Source: Cephalotus follicularis (lineage: Eukaryota > Streptophyta > Magnoliopsida > Oxalidales > Cephalotaceae). From it: a stretch of 64,000 bases of DNA. This document shows, piece by piece, positions 25,501-37,528 of the stretch; the first letter of the stretch is position 1; the number at the start of each line of letters is the position of its first letter. The notes under the pieces were generated by a model. It saw only the letters and a list, made by a program, of their open reading frames with translations. It searched no databases and was not told the origin of the DNA. The stretch is from positions 1-64,000 of the forward strand of contig BDDD01000898.1 of assembly GCA_001972305.1 (NCBI GenBank), read 5' to 3'. The translations under genes and the position numbers were made by a program.

Positions 25501-26929
25501 CAAGGAGGCAGCTAGCTAGGTAGGCTTGTAGATGTTCCAGTGTGTGACCCTTAAACGGTTGAACCTCAAATACCCTTTTAGTATATCCTAATACCCTTAC
25601 TAGATCCTACAACTAGCAATTAAGGCCTAAAACGTGAAGACGGTTGGAGAAAATAAAATGAAGCCATTGTCAATGAGTACTATTTGTAAATATATCATTG
25701 ACAGTTTTTTGAAGTGGCCACCTTTTGTAAAGTAAACTAAGATTTGTTGACACTAATACTTTTATCTGAAAAAGAAATAATTACAATGTCATGATGCTTG
25801 ATTAATCTTTATATAAATTTAAAGTACGACATGTATAACCATAAACCAAACACAGCAATGAAAGTAGACTAAGCAAGCTGACGGAAGTGGGTCTTTGAAG
25901 ACTAGAGGCAGGTCTTTGGGATGGACTTTTGTGCCAAACTCTTTACATTTGAGATAAGAGTAATTTTTGACTTTGAGATAAGAATATCTTTTTTATACGA
26001 TTTGATGATTTGACGTAAAATTGGGGATATTATATATTATAGAAATTAAATCTGTAATAAATATTGAAGGAATATTTTAGAAAGTTTATTTTATATCATA
26101 TAGTTAGGGTTTTTTCTAGGTTTATTATAAATAAGTCTATAGCTTATTGGCAAAAGAACTTAATCTAATTAATAAAATTTTATTTTGAGGTCTTCTTTTA
26201 ATTATTTATATGGATTCAAGGGCATTATATCTTTGCAATTACTTTTTACAACCTACCACAACTCTTATTTTGTATCAATAGGAATAAAAACAAGTATTAG
26301 CCTGGTTTGATATCATATTACAAAGGTCGAAGTGGCTTCTTCATTGATAGGATTGATGTATAAGTAAAATAAAACAGAACATAATCACAAGAATACGATA
26401 ATCCACCAACAAATTATATCAAGATTCGGATACCGGATATTCTCACTATCAAATATGATAGCTAGTTTTTTTTTTAAAATCATAATAATAATCCCAAAAA
26501 TGTCTTTGTCGTCCACATAATGAGGTATTTATATTGTTTGACAAACCCTAAAACGAAATAATAATAATAAAATTAACAAATTACGAACATATCTCAAAAA
26601 ATTAATAAAAAAAATGCTAAAACAACCCTTTAAACGATCATGAAACGCAAAAAAAGGCATGAACATCTTGGCAAAGCAATTTGTTTTGTTCGTTGGGTCG
26701 TTTCCAAGCCAACGAGCCAAGTTTCATTGCAAACAGACACTGGGGCTCGGAGTAGTAGACATGATTTGTATGAAAATCATTAAAGTCACCAACATTTTCT
26801 GCATCAAGGATTATGGAGAGAAGACTATTTCAAGAGAAAACATATGGCATTGTAGATACAATAGGCTTTACACTCGAGATGTTGCTCGTAGTCAACTTAT
26901 TGGTAGTTATTCCTCATTTTAAAGAAATC
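22589..26929. other. AT-rich intergenic DNA downstream of the VQ gene
   Basis: The 3' leader and terminator of the VQ gene must lie in the first few hundred bases, but no single polyadenylation signal stands out. The remainder is AT-rich spacer with a short TTTAA repeat (about 23889-23910) and no supported gene. Around 26290-26720 the sequence is reminiscent of eroded retroelement leader, without clear motifs. Confidence 0.55.
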
Positions 26930-27129
26930 ATTCCTCCTTGCTCTTCCTCTTCTTCTACCTCTTCGGCCTCTTCGTTCTTTATTATCCATGCCTACCTTAT
27001 AAAAAGACCATCATCAATCAACGCACATTTATCTAATCAAAAGCATCGACAAATGTGAACACATAAGTCATGCATATCCATTCAGTCTATCTATAATCAT
27101 CAATCAGACTTAACTAGTAGTTCAACACT

Positions 27130-27141
27130 GTTCTGATACCA
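27130..27141 (-). other. Primer binding site of the Ty3 relic
   Basis: TGGTATCAGAAC on the minus strand lies 2 bp inside the LTR end at 27144. It resembles the initiator-Met tRNA complement used by most plant LTR elements. Confidence 0.7.
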
Positions 27142-27248
27142 ACTGTGACACCCCAAACTCGTAGGGGGTTCGAGACATCACTCACATTAATTCAGTCACT
27201 TAATCCATAAGTTGGGTATTAGTTAAAGCCTACCACTACTAGAAACAG

Positions 27249-28045
27249 AGCTTTTGCCGACCGCCATAGCGGTCGGCCAAACCTCAAAAGCGGTCGGCGA
27301 AATTTTTCCCCGACCGCCCTTCCGACCGCATTGTCGGCCGCCTATAATTGGGTCGCCGATTATAGCCCGACCGTTTTGCCGACCGCTTTTTTCATTCCCC
27401 GACCGTTAAAACGGTCGGAAGGGAAAGCTGTTGCTGTTGATCGCTGATGGGAATAAATTTTTGGGGGGATTTACCGACCGCTATAACGGTCGGTGAATAT
27501 ATGTAGCGGTCGGCAAATGGAAGAAAATTTTGAATTTTAAATAATTTTATAAGTTTTGCCCGACCGCTTTTACGGTCGGCAAATTCCCAAAAGCGGTCGG
27601 CAAAATTTGAAATTAAATCAATTTTATAAGGGTTGCCCGACCCCTACTACGGTCGGCAAATATGAATGGCGGTCGGCAAATGAAAGCAAAATCTGAAATT
27701 AAATTAATTTTGTAAGGGTTGCCGACCCCATAAGCGGTCGGCAAACATTGACAGCGGTCGGCAATTAGCAAAAAAATTTGAAATTAAATAACATTGATGA
27801 GTATTCGCGGACCGCTTTAAGCGGTCGACAAATTGAAAACCGGTCGACAAATAGCAAGAATTTTTCAAATTAAATTTATTTTGTAAATATTGCCGACCGC
27901 AGTAAGCGATCGGGGTCTCACGAGGCGGTCGGCGATTGACAAATATTTTGAAAATAAAATTAATTTTTATATTTTTGCCGACCGCCCTGAGCGGTCGGGA
28001 AATACTAAACGGTCGGCAAATAACAAGAGTTTTTGGAATGTAATT
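27249..28045. repeat. Left subterminal array of the CACTA element
   Basis: By eye about 19 copies of GCGGT/ACCGC occur in a CCGACCGC...GCGGTCGG setting. Many form local palindromes such as CCGACCGCCATAGCGGTCGG, joined by AT-rich linkers (GGCAAA then AAATTAAAT). They are likely transposase or cofactor binding sites. Confidence 0.85.
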
Positions 28046-28329
28046 AGTTTTTATATGGATTTGCTCGAAAAAAAAAAGACTCAATAAATTATTTTAAAAC
28101 AAAAAAGAACCAATAATATGGCAAATGCATTAAAGGAGGAGGCAACATACATAATAATTAGCAAATATGCAGGTTTTGACTTGCATAGAACATGACTAAA
28201 AAAAATCAAAGTTTCAACAAGCTTTTCTTCGCACTAATCGTGGTTCACATTCGAATCAGCAGGACTAACACAAGCTACAATAAAATAATTAACGGTATGG
28301 TAAAGCAAAGTCAAGCAAGCAGAAAGATC

Positions 28330-28450
28330 AACTCAAATAAATTCTAACTCTTAAATTCTCCCAAAAATCGGGCATGATGTATTCGTTTATCGGACTATGC
28401 CCCCTGTAAAAAAAACCCCGGTTGGTATATTTGGGCTCAGCCCTCAGCAG
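28330..28450 (-). pseudogene. Fourth exon-like block in the CACTA, also present in Ty3 LTRs
   Basis: On the minus strand an intron-like 3' end, TTTTTTTTACAG, is followed at 28403 by a block reading GHSPINEYIMPDFWENLRV and ending with a stop. Nearly the same DNA, including the upstream GTGGTCTGCTGAGGGCT and the ACAG junction, lies at about 45490-45615 and 60120-60240 inside the LTRs of the Ty3 element 42466-60404. It could be the last exon of the captured gene or a separately acquired repeat. Confidence 0.65.
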
Positions 28451-28834
28451 ACCACACCTAAATCTAAATCATATCATTCTAATCACCTATCAAGAAGCAT
28501 CATGTACTATTTTTTCTCCACTTTGTTATGAAAAAATGATAAAAGTCTTTCTATTGAAATGTTCAAGGTAACAAACTATACCTTACTCTTACTCAAGAAA
28601 TCACCAAATACACATTGTATTTAACAAGACATGAAGGTGATAAAAGATTCACCTAAACGAGTGATCAAATGTATTAGTGGTTCAATCAACATTAAATAAT
28701 GAATAGAAGAATAAAGAAAGTGGTCACTTTGAAACACGTGCAAGGAGCATATCAATGTCCTAAAACAGAATATGTCCAAGCATAGTAGAAGAAAACCTCA
28801 TTTACAGGCACTCAAATAGTTTACTGAAACCAAC

Positions 28835-29412
28835 CTGCCAAAGTTTGTCACGGAATGAAGAAAGATCAATCAAACGATCGCCACGCTCAGAATAATAATA
28901 GATGCCACCATTTCAAGATATTGTTGGATTCCCAAGTATGTCTTCTACCTACAAAACAAACATCAATTCCAGCAGGAAAGAAGCTATAGAGCGATCACTG
29001 TGAAGGGCACGAAACTTACCAGCAATTCATATTTTAAATTAGAGACCAACCTAATATCACTGTACGCATATGTGAACCAACATAATCGCGTATGACAATT
29101 TGCGCTAGAACATTAGGGGAAAATATGAATTAATTAAATCATGCCATTTATAATGGAATTAAGGTTGATAATTGATTGGCTTGTCAAAGATTTCAGCAGA
29201 AACTTTTCAACAAGGTCATAAACTTTAAACATTGTCTATTTCCACTTAGATATATAAAATAAAGAAAGACGAAGACTCAAATCATCCAGAATTGTAGTTG
29301 TGGTAATAAGTACCTTTTCCAGCCTCCATCAGCAGTCCTCTCAAAAACACGAGGCCGCCTCATAGGGAAACTATCTCTCCAGTCAGGGTGCTGTATCAAG
29401 TAGTTCCACTGC
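28835..29412 (-). pseudogene. Captured host gene fragment inside the CACTA: three phased exons
   Basis: On the minus strand I read three exon-like blocks with canonical AG acceptors and GT donors: 29314-29412 (99 nt), 29020-29050 (31 nt) and 28835-28948 (114 nt). Their phases join without a slip (1+96+2, 1+30, 114). The peptides are QWNYLIQHPDWRDSF... ending DGGWK, then LVSNLKYELL, then VEDILGNPTIS and GGIYYYSERGDRLIDL... ending KLWQ. One in-frame TGA lies in the third block, so it is not a working gene as it stands. A leader-like stretch with an ATG ATG ATT start lies directly upstream (about 29415-29640). I do not recognise the parent protein. Matching phases argue for a real gene segment picked up by the transposon (transduplication) rather than chance. 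Confidence 0.7.
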
Positions 29413-29649
29413 CTGAAATAATCATCATGTTAAACTGTCCAAGAAGATAGAAAAGTAAAAACTTTGATGTCTTTTTGAGTTGCCAACAAAGAGATTTGAA
29501 GACAGAGACGATTTCACGGCTACAATGGCGTTGCAGATGAAGGAGAAATAGGAATGGCGATGCAGATGAAAGAGAGACACGGATGTTAAAAAAAAGGAAC
29601 TCTGTGAAACGAACAGATCAAAAGTAGCATAAATACGAAAAAGGCCAAT

Positions 29650-30035
29650 TGCCGACCGCCATAGCGGTCGGGGAAAATAAAAGTGGTCGGGGAACATAAA
29701 GATTTATTTAATTTTTTTAAGATTTGGAGTTGCCGACCGCTTAAGCGGTCTGCAATTCCAAATAAAATGCGGTTGCCGATGGAATAGCAACACGTGTTCA
29801 CCTGCAGACATTTACCGACCGCTATTGCGGTCAGCATAACAAAATTGCGGTTGCCCAGATTAAATAAAAAATTATTTTGGTTATTCAATAATTGCCGACC
29901 GCTTATGCGGTCGGCCATTCCAAAATATGCGGTTGCCGATGGAAATGGGACGCGATTTCACTGGAGGGCATTTGTCGACCGCAAAGGCGGTCGGTGAAGC
30001 GGTCGGTGAGGCGGTCGGCAAAAAAGGCGGTCGGG
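29650..30035. repeat. Right subterminal array of the CACTA element
   Basis: About 13 copies of the same GCGGT/ACCGC core as the left array, denser near the terminus where five lie almost back to back (about 29975-30035). Open frames across this array on both strands are repeat artefacts. Confidence 0.85.
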
Positions 30036-30478
30036 AAAACCTCTGTTTCTAGTAGTGTACTCCGTGTAGTGAAAAAACGTAAATACTTAAAACTTTAACA
30101 ATACATATGTGCGTGTATATTCAAACATACTTAAACATCAATACCATACATTATAGTTCATCGATAATACATAAAATGTGTCCATACAAATCCTTGCAAT
30201 TCCTTGACATGCATAATCCGTATCATATTATACAATCCATACCATAAAACCATAAAGAAAACATCTATAGGTCCATGCTCCATGCATCATTGATCTCTCT
30301 GTCCATTTTAACTGCCATTGATCCTTGATCCGTCCATACCTGAACAAATAAGATGTCCCATCTCGAAGGATGGGTTAGCCAAACGGCCTAGTAGAAACAC
30401 AACCCTTATGAGTATAATGTGAACAGATATGGCAGTATACATGTATGTCATGGCATCTACATGAACAATTGTGGTTAA

Positions 30479-30481
<3 letters not shown>

Positions 30482-30519
<38 letters not shown>
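30482..30519. repeat. TA microsatellite
   Basis: About 19 TA units inside the split Ty3 LTR. Likely variable in length. Confidence 0.9.
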
Positions 30520-30675
30520 CTGTCCCATACCAGCATATATATAGATCATTAACCTAATCATACACTCATATCCATACATCTATCATACAATCGGTTGGTT
30601 AGCCAGATATATACATTGTCCCATACCAGCATATATAAGTATTTAACCAATCAAACAACATCCGTAAGTCTAAAC

Positions 30676-31180
30676 CCACCTTTTCAAGATGACACACAGC
30701 TCCAAGTTTAGAACATCTAGTTGCCTACTGTAGGTGATAGGTCCAACTAGAACTAATTGCCTACAAATAGACCTATAGGAGTTCAACTAGTTACGAATCC
30801 ATACAAATCATACCCTCGCATACCATATCTTAATGTAAGTGTCAAGTGCCTTAAAGGTGGCACACAGCTCTAAGACGGGACATCTAACCCCATATTTTCA
30901 GGATGGCACAAAGCTCTAGGACTAGTTATGGAGCTTCCCTATACACATGAGTATAAACCCTCCCAGAGGTGGCACACAGCTCTAAGGTTACACAAAAGTC
31001 AAAATCCCACCTTTTTCAAGATGGCACACAGCTCTAAGATCAAACAATTAGTCATGTACCAGTCCATCGATAATAGCTCAACGTGAGTCTCAAATCCCAC
31101 CTTTTTTAGGATGACACAGAGTTCAAGGATAAGACATATAATCCCACCTTTTAAGGATGACACACAGCTCTAGGACTAGT
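30676..31180. repeat. Dispersed short repeat CCCACCTTTT..GATGGCACACAGCTCTAAG in the split LTR
   Basis: About seven imperfect copies of a roughly 35-bp motif (CCCACCTTTT, a short variable part, then GGCACACAGCTCTAAG) are spread over 500 bp, separated by unrelated sequence. It is specific to this LTR in the window. Confidence 0.75.
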
Positions 31181-31440
31181 TACAGAGCTCGACACGTATC
31201 ATGAGTGACTCTAGCAGAGGGCTCAATTAACTATAGGTCGACCTCTCATACCTGACTAACAGTTACTGTTCACCCTACAGTGAACACATCTATAGACTCT
31301 CCCTTACCCTTACTATGTCATCGTTAAAATCGGGGAAGAAACCCAACTTATACCTTTACACGGGCCTAGAAAAGGTCCCTAAAGAAAACCATTTTGAAAA
31401 CATGCTTTGAAAACATTTTCTAAAAATTTCAGGCCTTAAA

Positions 31441-31695
31441 GCAGCAATGCTCTGATCTTGGCGGCAACGCTTTGTAGTAAATGTCGATAGTCAAGCTACA
31501 CGTCATCGCTTAGAATAGACAGTAGGTTTTGCTTCACTTTGAAAAGGGCCTAAGCGGTGAGGCTCAAGACTAAGCGTCGTCGCTTAGACAAACACTACAA
31601 AAGGAAGGCTAAGCGTTGAAGGTTTGAAAGCGTAATCATCTTTTAAAACATGCTCTAAGTGGTGATGCTCACAGGCTAGGCGTTGTCACTTAGTG
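31441..31695. repeat. Cluster of CTAAGCG..CGCTTAG words in the split LTR
   Basis: Several copies of AAGCG/CGCTT words occur, including the near-palindrome CTAAGCGTCGTCGCTTAG (about 31582-31599) and diverged forms nearby. It parallels the palindromic word clusters of the other LTR families. Confidence 0.65.
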
Positions 31696-32210
31696 TGACA
31701 TAACTTAGGGTTCTAAGTTCAAACGTTTTGGAAATCAATTTATTTCTTCAAATCCTTTCAATACAAGTCCTATTAACCATTAATATATTGTTAAAACTAG
31801 TTTTAGTCCTTCAAATCCATTCTTTATCAATTTAGGTTAAAAACACCCATGTAACTCTAAAACCTCTAACATTCAATTCAGTCAATTTTTATAACAGTTC
31901 ATACATGTGCATATATTTGAAATCAATAGCATATTTAGGTAGAGAAGGTTTCTACCGAAGATTTAAACTTGTTCTTGGCCTATAGGTTGAGAAATGTGAG
32001 AAAGAACTCAAGTTCTTGGTCAATAGAGCTTCGATCTTAAGTCAATCAAGTATATGATCAATCATATAACCTTCCCCTCCTTCCCCTCTTGATTTGCACT
32101 CAAAACTACTTATTTGGGGCTGTTTTTGGTGAGTTTAGGGGAAGGAAAGAGAGAGAAACGGGAGAGAGAAAGTGAAAGAGAGAAAATTGAGATATTTAAG
32201 TGTTTAGGCT

Positions 32211-32220
32211 CTATTTATAG
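32211..32220 (-). promoter_or_regulatory. TATA box of the split Ty3 LTR
   Basis: CTATAAATAG on the minus strand, just upstream of an AG/CT-rich leader (about 32135-32190). This is the expected LTR promoter position. No transcription evidence is available. Confidence 0.5.
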
Positions 32221-33385
32221 TCTCTTAACTGATATCTACCCCCATACAATGTCAATACTGTAAACAGGCATACAATTAAACCATATGGGTACTTGGAAAT
32301 ACCCTTATACTGACACGACCCGTCCCCTAACATAAGAATCCCACCGGACGAGCCGTAAAATTTAAAACTTAATCTTATTTCTTACTGACTTAGTCCATAC
32401 CCTTGACCTCCATTAAGAATACAATGGTAAACAACGTGTTTTCAGAGAACTGGGCGCAAAGCGCCGAGGTCTACTTTAGCTGCCAGAGCTCTTCTTAGCT
32501 TCTTTACTCCAAGGTCTGACCTTTGCCCTTGTGGTCTGCCTTCATGCATTGAGGTCTAACTTTGAGCCTTGAGCTCTTATCTTTTCCTCTGGCCTTTCCC
32601 TCTGAGGTCTGCTCTGGCATTCGGTGCTCTGCCCTTAATTTTTTTGAGCTCTGCCTTAGCATTTTTGAGCTCTGCCTTCAACCACCCGAGCTCTGACTTA
32701 GCAGAACCTTTGTTAAAACTTGTAGTTTAAATCACAATTTACATTTTCACACTGCCGAAGGAGGAATTAGTTAATTAAATCATAATTCACATATGCAGTA
32801 CTCAAATAAATTAAAATATTCAAGAGAGAAGAGAGTTAGAGATTGAGACAGAGATTTATAGTAGTTCGGCCCAACTGTGCCTACATCCACTTCCTCAAGC
32901 ACCCTTGAGGTTTCACTAGTGTAAAGCTATTTACATGGATGTCATGATCATTTCAGCCATATATAGCTTATTTGTTCATAATATATTAACAATTCAAAAT
33001 TGAAATACCACTTACCCAATGCATGCATGTGGAACTGGCCCAAACTGCTAGCGAATGATGTCCATGCCTGTGGTCTGCCGCTGTAGACCCAACTGTTTCA
33101 GAGCTGGTGGGTCAAGTGGCCTGCCATATGATATTTTTACTGAAATATAGACAAGAGAGAACTAGTCCATATGACGAAGTGAGCGGGGACAAATGATTCC
33201 TTGTTGTTTCCATGCCAGAATCCACTTAATAAACTCCATACACATATAAGAGCTCCGCATCATCAATAAAATCCACGATAAAACCAGAGCACATAATAAC
33301 ATTAGAGTTTGCAAAGGTGAACATATAATGTGCCCAAAAGATCATATCATCATCACACATCATCATCCTCATATCATCTGTGCAG

Positions 33386-33925
33386 AGTAGCCACATAGGC
33401 TCTGTATCAATAGACCAGCCACACAGGCTGCATATCATCAGACTAGCCACACAGGCTGCTTCTCCTGTGACTAGCCGTATCTCCTCTGACTAACTGGACA
33501 GGCTGTATCTCCTCTGAATAGCCGCATAGGCTATATCTCCTATGACTAGCTGCACAGGCTATATCTCCTATGACTAGCCACACATGTTGTATCTCGTCTG
33601 ACTAGCCACACATGCTGTATCTCTTCCGCACATGTTGTTTCTCCTCTGACTAGCCGCACAGGATGTATCTTCTCTGAATAGCCGCACAGGTTGTAACTCC
33701 TCTGACTATCCGAACAAGCTGTATCACCTCTAACTAGCTATACAGGCTGTATCTCCTCTAACTAGCCGCACAGGCTGTGTCTCCTCTGACTAGCCGTACA
33801 GGCTGTATCTCCTCTGAATAGTCGCACAGGCTGTATCTCCTCTGAATAGCCACACAGGCTGTATCTCCTATGACTAGTCACACAGGCTATATATCTCATC
33901 AGACCAGCCACATAGGCTGCCACAC
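33386..33925. repeat. 28-bp minisatellite, about 20 units (3' LTR)
   Basis: The unit is ACTAGCCGCACAGGCTG followed by TATCTCCTCTG, diverged by a few bases between copies; one unit is shortened. It has no conserved spacer and lies within an LTR. Confidence 0.9.
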
Positions 33926-34992
33926 AAGCGGATATCATCATAACTGGGAATTCTGGTATAAATAAAACCTCATCATCTCATATCAGCCTATTACAAGCCT
34001 CAACGTAGCATGCTCCCCTACCCTCGCTCGAGGAGTCTACTATGTTGCACGTTCCCCTACCCTCGCCCGGGGAGTCTACGTGCAAAAACATCTCTATATC
34101 ATCACATTTCAAGTACCAGTGCAGAGTATGCCTAAGCCTAGGCAATAATGTCTCAATCTCATCTGAGGGGGCCTGCATACATCGCAAGGACTTAGCCCTC
34201 GTGCGATAAATCTCAGCCTCATCTGAGGGGGCCTGCATGCACCGCAAGGACTTAGCCCTTGTCTGATAAATCTCAGCCTCATCCGAGAGGGTCTGCATAC
34301 ACCGCAATGACGTAGCCCTCATCTGATAAACCAACATGCCACCATATAACCAAACACGGTCTGATAGGTGAGTAACGAAGCTTCTGCTGTACTCACACTC
34401 AGCGTCCATCATAGACCAATGGTATGCAGTAGATTCAGGTTATGGATACCTGGTGGCACTTCCCACATAACACCATATCATAGACCAATGGGTTTGGTAG
34501 GAGAGTTGAGCATCATACGTATACCTCACCCTCGACCGGTATGGTATCATAGGTGACATGTCACAGAGTACCAGCATCATAGTACAAATCATGTTATCAC
34601 AGAGCACGAATATATATATATAACATCATCACTCAATGCCAAAGCACTCATAATGATAGAGCATGCTCAACATAACACATACAAAAAGTCCCATTTCGAT
34701 CATAGGACATCATGATCACCAAAGGACACATACAAATATATAAGTCTCAAGATCATAGAGGGAAGGGAATGTCCCACTCATAGTTTTATTCAATCCACCA
34801 TCATGGACTAACCCCTTGAATGCTCCAGATCAGTTACTAGATCCAAGTTAGAATATGAGAGAGAATTCACCTCTATGCTTGCTTTCTTGATGATGAAACT
34901 CCGGCCAAGAGAGAGTAAAGGAAGCTTGGAGAAGATAAAATTTGGCCAACACAGGGAATGAAGAAAGGCCTGTCACCTCATTTTTTTTAAAA

Positions 34993-34993
<1 letters not shown>

Positions 34994-35050
<57 letters not shown>
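34994..35050. repeat. Compound CA/TA microsatellite
   Basis: About 18 CA units followed by about 10 AT units. The Cys/Val-rich open frames on the minus strand here are artefacts of this run. Confidence 0.9.
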
Positions 35051-35990
35051 GAGTGTGAGGAGCTTTCTAGAATTATGGAGAATCTTGAAGAATTTACCAG
35101 ATAATGGGCCAAAGTTTTGGGCATTAATAAAACAGGCCCCATCCCAAGTTTATCTAAGCACTTCTTGGTCGGTTCCCAGCTACTCCCAAGTCTGCTCATT
35201 CTAGTCTGCTCAACCAGGTTTGCTCAACCTAGACCAGGTCTTATCCACCAAGTCTGCTCATTCAGGTCTGCTCATCTTAGTCTTTTTCCTAGACCATGTA
35301 TGCTAATCTTGGTCTGCTCATCATGGTCTGCTTTTCCTATACCATGTCTACTAATCTTTGTCTACTCCCAATAAAGACTGCAGCTCTATTCTGCTATGCA
35401 TACTGCAGCTCTGCTCTGCTACGCTACTACAGCTCTACTTTGCTACAATTAAAGTAGAGTATCACCACCCAGGGCTAATGTATTAGCCAGATCAACACAA
35501 ATTTGTCCCCACTGTAAAAATGCCTCACGAGCCCTGCAGCAAAACGGAGGTCTGCTCTAAAGCCGAGTAGTTCAACCAAGCAGCCTAACTGAGGTCAGCC
35601 CAAACTACCTGCCCAACCTCGTCACCGACTGAGTTTATGTTTGAAGCTCTATGAGTCACCTAGTCCTCTAAAGTTAGCACCAAGATCGAGCCAACCACCA
35701 TAGAGGCGCACTAGCAACGAGACTTCAGATCAGCAAAATCAAGGGATCCTCACTAACCCAAAGGAAATAATCATGACCAAACCTGTAACTGGTACAACCA
35801 ACTTGGAGATACATTTCCACAACTGTAGTGGCTCTGACGAAAAAGACAGAGCCTTCACTCAAACAGGGAGGACCCACCTTGAAGAGATACGTGGTATTAC
35901 AATATCTCCCATTTTTAGAATTTCGTCCTCAAAATTCACATACCTAATCTCGGTGATCCAATAATCTGAACCGTGTACACAGACTGCCCT

Positions 35991-37264
35991 TCAGTCTGAG
36001 GGTGAAAAGCAGTATTGAATCTCAACTAAGTACCCAATACTGTCTGCAAGCTCTTGACAAAATCTTGATGTAAACTGGGGGTCTCTTTCTGATACAATAC
36101 TGAGGGAAACCCCACGCAGCCTAACAATGTCCTCTACATACAACTGCACCAACTTCTCCAAGCTATAGTTCATAAGTTTCGACAAAAAGTGTGCCGACTC
36201 TGTCAATCGGTCAACTATAATCCATATAGCATTTTGCCTTCTCTTGGTCTATAGAAGTTCTAATAATATTGTCCCCTAGGGACTGATACTCAACACTACT
36301 GCCACATCAGTAATTGCCAAGGTCTCATCTCTAGTCAAAGCATAAACTCTGGCAGTCGCCGCAGGTCTTCCTGGCTACCTGCCACTGCTAGATCTTGAAG
36401 TACTACTTTGTGGTGCCGTAGATCCAATCCTCGGCATGCCTGACTATTGCCTTGCATGTACTGCCCTTCTGCTCAAAGTCTGTCTATCAGCAGGTGCTAG
36501 TCCCTGTGTCACTACTGAACTGGATGGCGGTTATGAGAAATCTTTCATGATGTGTTCAACATGGCCACATCTATAACAAATCCGCATCTCTCTGATCTAG
36601 TTGGTCAATGGCTTTCCCCACTAGTGGATCTGCTGACAGACGGGGGTCTCCATAGTCTCTGGCCCTAAGAGAAACTCTCCGTAGCTCAAATCGTGATGCA
36701 CTCCATTACTGACCTTGATCTTGTTGGAGCTTCTGATCAAATATACTTTGCTTCACTCTCTTTGCAAACTCAACCAAATCACTGAAGACAGTCCAATGAA
36801 TGACTGCTACTGTATGTCTGATCTCCGGTCTCAATCCATCTAGAAATTTTTTACACCTCTCTACCTGATCTGCTATCTGAGCATGAGCATAATGAGATAG
36901 CTCCATGGTTGCGTCACTGTCATTGTGCACTGACGCAGATGGATCAACTCTCTCCGCCCTTTCCTGGATATATGTGAGAGGAAAGAAGTATTGACGAGAC
37001 TTTCGTCTAACACTTCCAAGAAATCTCTACTGGATTCTCATATCTGGTCTTGAGGATCCACCACCAGCGAAGAGCACCCTCTTCCATTAAAAAAAATGCA
37101 TGCCAATCTCTGGAATCATCGGCAATTCCAATCTGCTTAAACATCTGTTCTAGACGGCTCAACCATGCCTCTGCGTCAGCAAGATCTCTTGTCTCCTTGA
37201 AAACTATAGCTCCCAAGCGCTGCATGCGCTCTATTGGTAAGAGTTGGGATCTAGCAGTCCCCAA
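35991..37264 (-). pseudogene. Ty3 gag and integrase remains
   Basis: The minus strand shows gag patterns (DAEAWLSRLEQMF, about 37140-37190; CKKFLDGLRPEIRHTV, about 36800-36870). Further on is an integrase core piece (TESAHFLSKLMNYS, then LSIVSERDPQFTSRF, about 36040-36206). The central pol is missing. A broken fossil. Confidence 0.8.
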
Positions 37265-37528
37265 ATGTCAGGCTAATAATGTGACTACTTGCATCAACTC
37301 AGATTGACCACCTGTAGCTACTGGAGTGGAAGGTAATGACATACGTGTAGCAAACTATACTACTGGTATATCGGCAGCTACCGCCGACTGAATCCCCTGC
37401 TCCTATATCCCTGGGTCAGCCATGTTCTCCTTCAAAATCGCGGGCATCATTTCTTTCGCATGCAATAACAAGATGTCACCTTTCATCATCTCTCGTAGAA
37501 TCCCAAACCTATGCTCTGATACCAAAAC

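Larger units (their letters stand above)
27234..30057. mobile_element. Non-autonomous CACTA (En/Spm) DNA transposon with captured gene fragment
   Basis: Perfect 17-bp terminal inverted repeats, CACTACTAGAAACAGAG at 27234-27250 and its complement at 30041-30057, are flanked by a 3-bp target duplication TAC (27231-27233 and 30058-30060). Both are hallmarks of CACTA elements. Dense subterminal GCGGTCGG/CCGACCGC repeats fill about 27249-28045 and 29650-30035; in this superfamily such repeats bind the element-encoded transposition proteins. At 2,824 bp and with no transposase frame it must depend on a partner elsewhere. The interior (about 28330-29640) carries exon-like sequence on the minus strand. 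It is inserted in the Ty3 LTR relic. Confidence 0.93.
32311..35901 (-). repeat. 3' LTR of the Ty3 element 32311-40558
   Basis: It starts TGACACGACCCGTCCCC and ends GGTATTACA on the plus strand. It contains GGTCTGC/GAGCTCTGCC-rich repeats, a 28-bp tandem array (33386-33925), two 37-39-bp units (34006-34082), three 60-bp units (34146-34335) and a CA/TA microsatellite (34994-35050). Confidence 0.88.

Noticed and set aside
26529-26922. Frames on both strands beside the Ty3 relic
   Set aside because: No match to gag or pol patterns or to a host family. Not enough to call a gene.
27704-30098. Arg/Pro-rich frames over the CACTA ends
   Set aside because: They follow the GCGGTCGG subterminal repeats on both strands and have no codon or domain signal.
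33386-33925. Regular 28-bp repeats that look at first like a CRISPR array
   Set aside because: Units run head to tail with no unique spacers, the sequence lies in a plant LTR, and the partner LTR has the same array. It is a minisatellite.
33978-34412. 144-codon open frame on the minus strand
   Set aside because: Its repeated peptide comes from the 60-bp LTR repeats, and it has no counterpart as an open frame in the partner LTR.
34848-35199. Cys/Val-rich frames on the minus strand
   Set aside because: They are translations of the CA/TA microsatellite.
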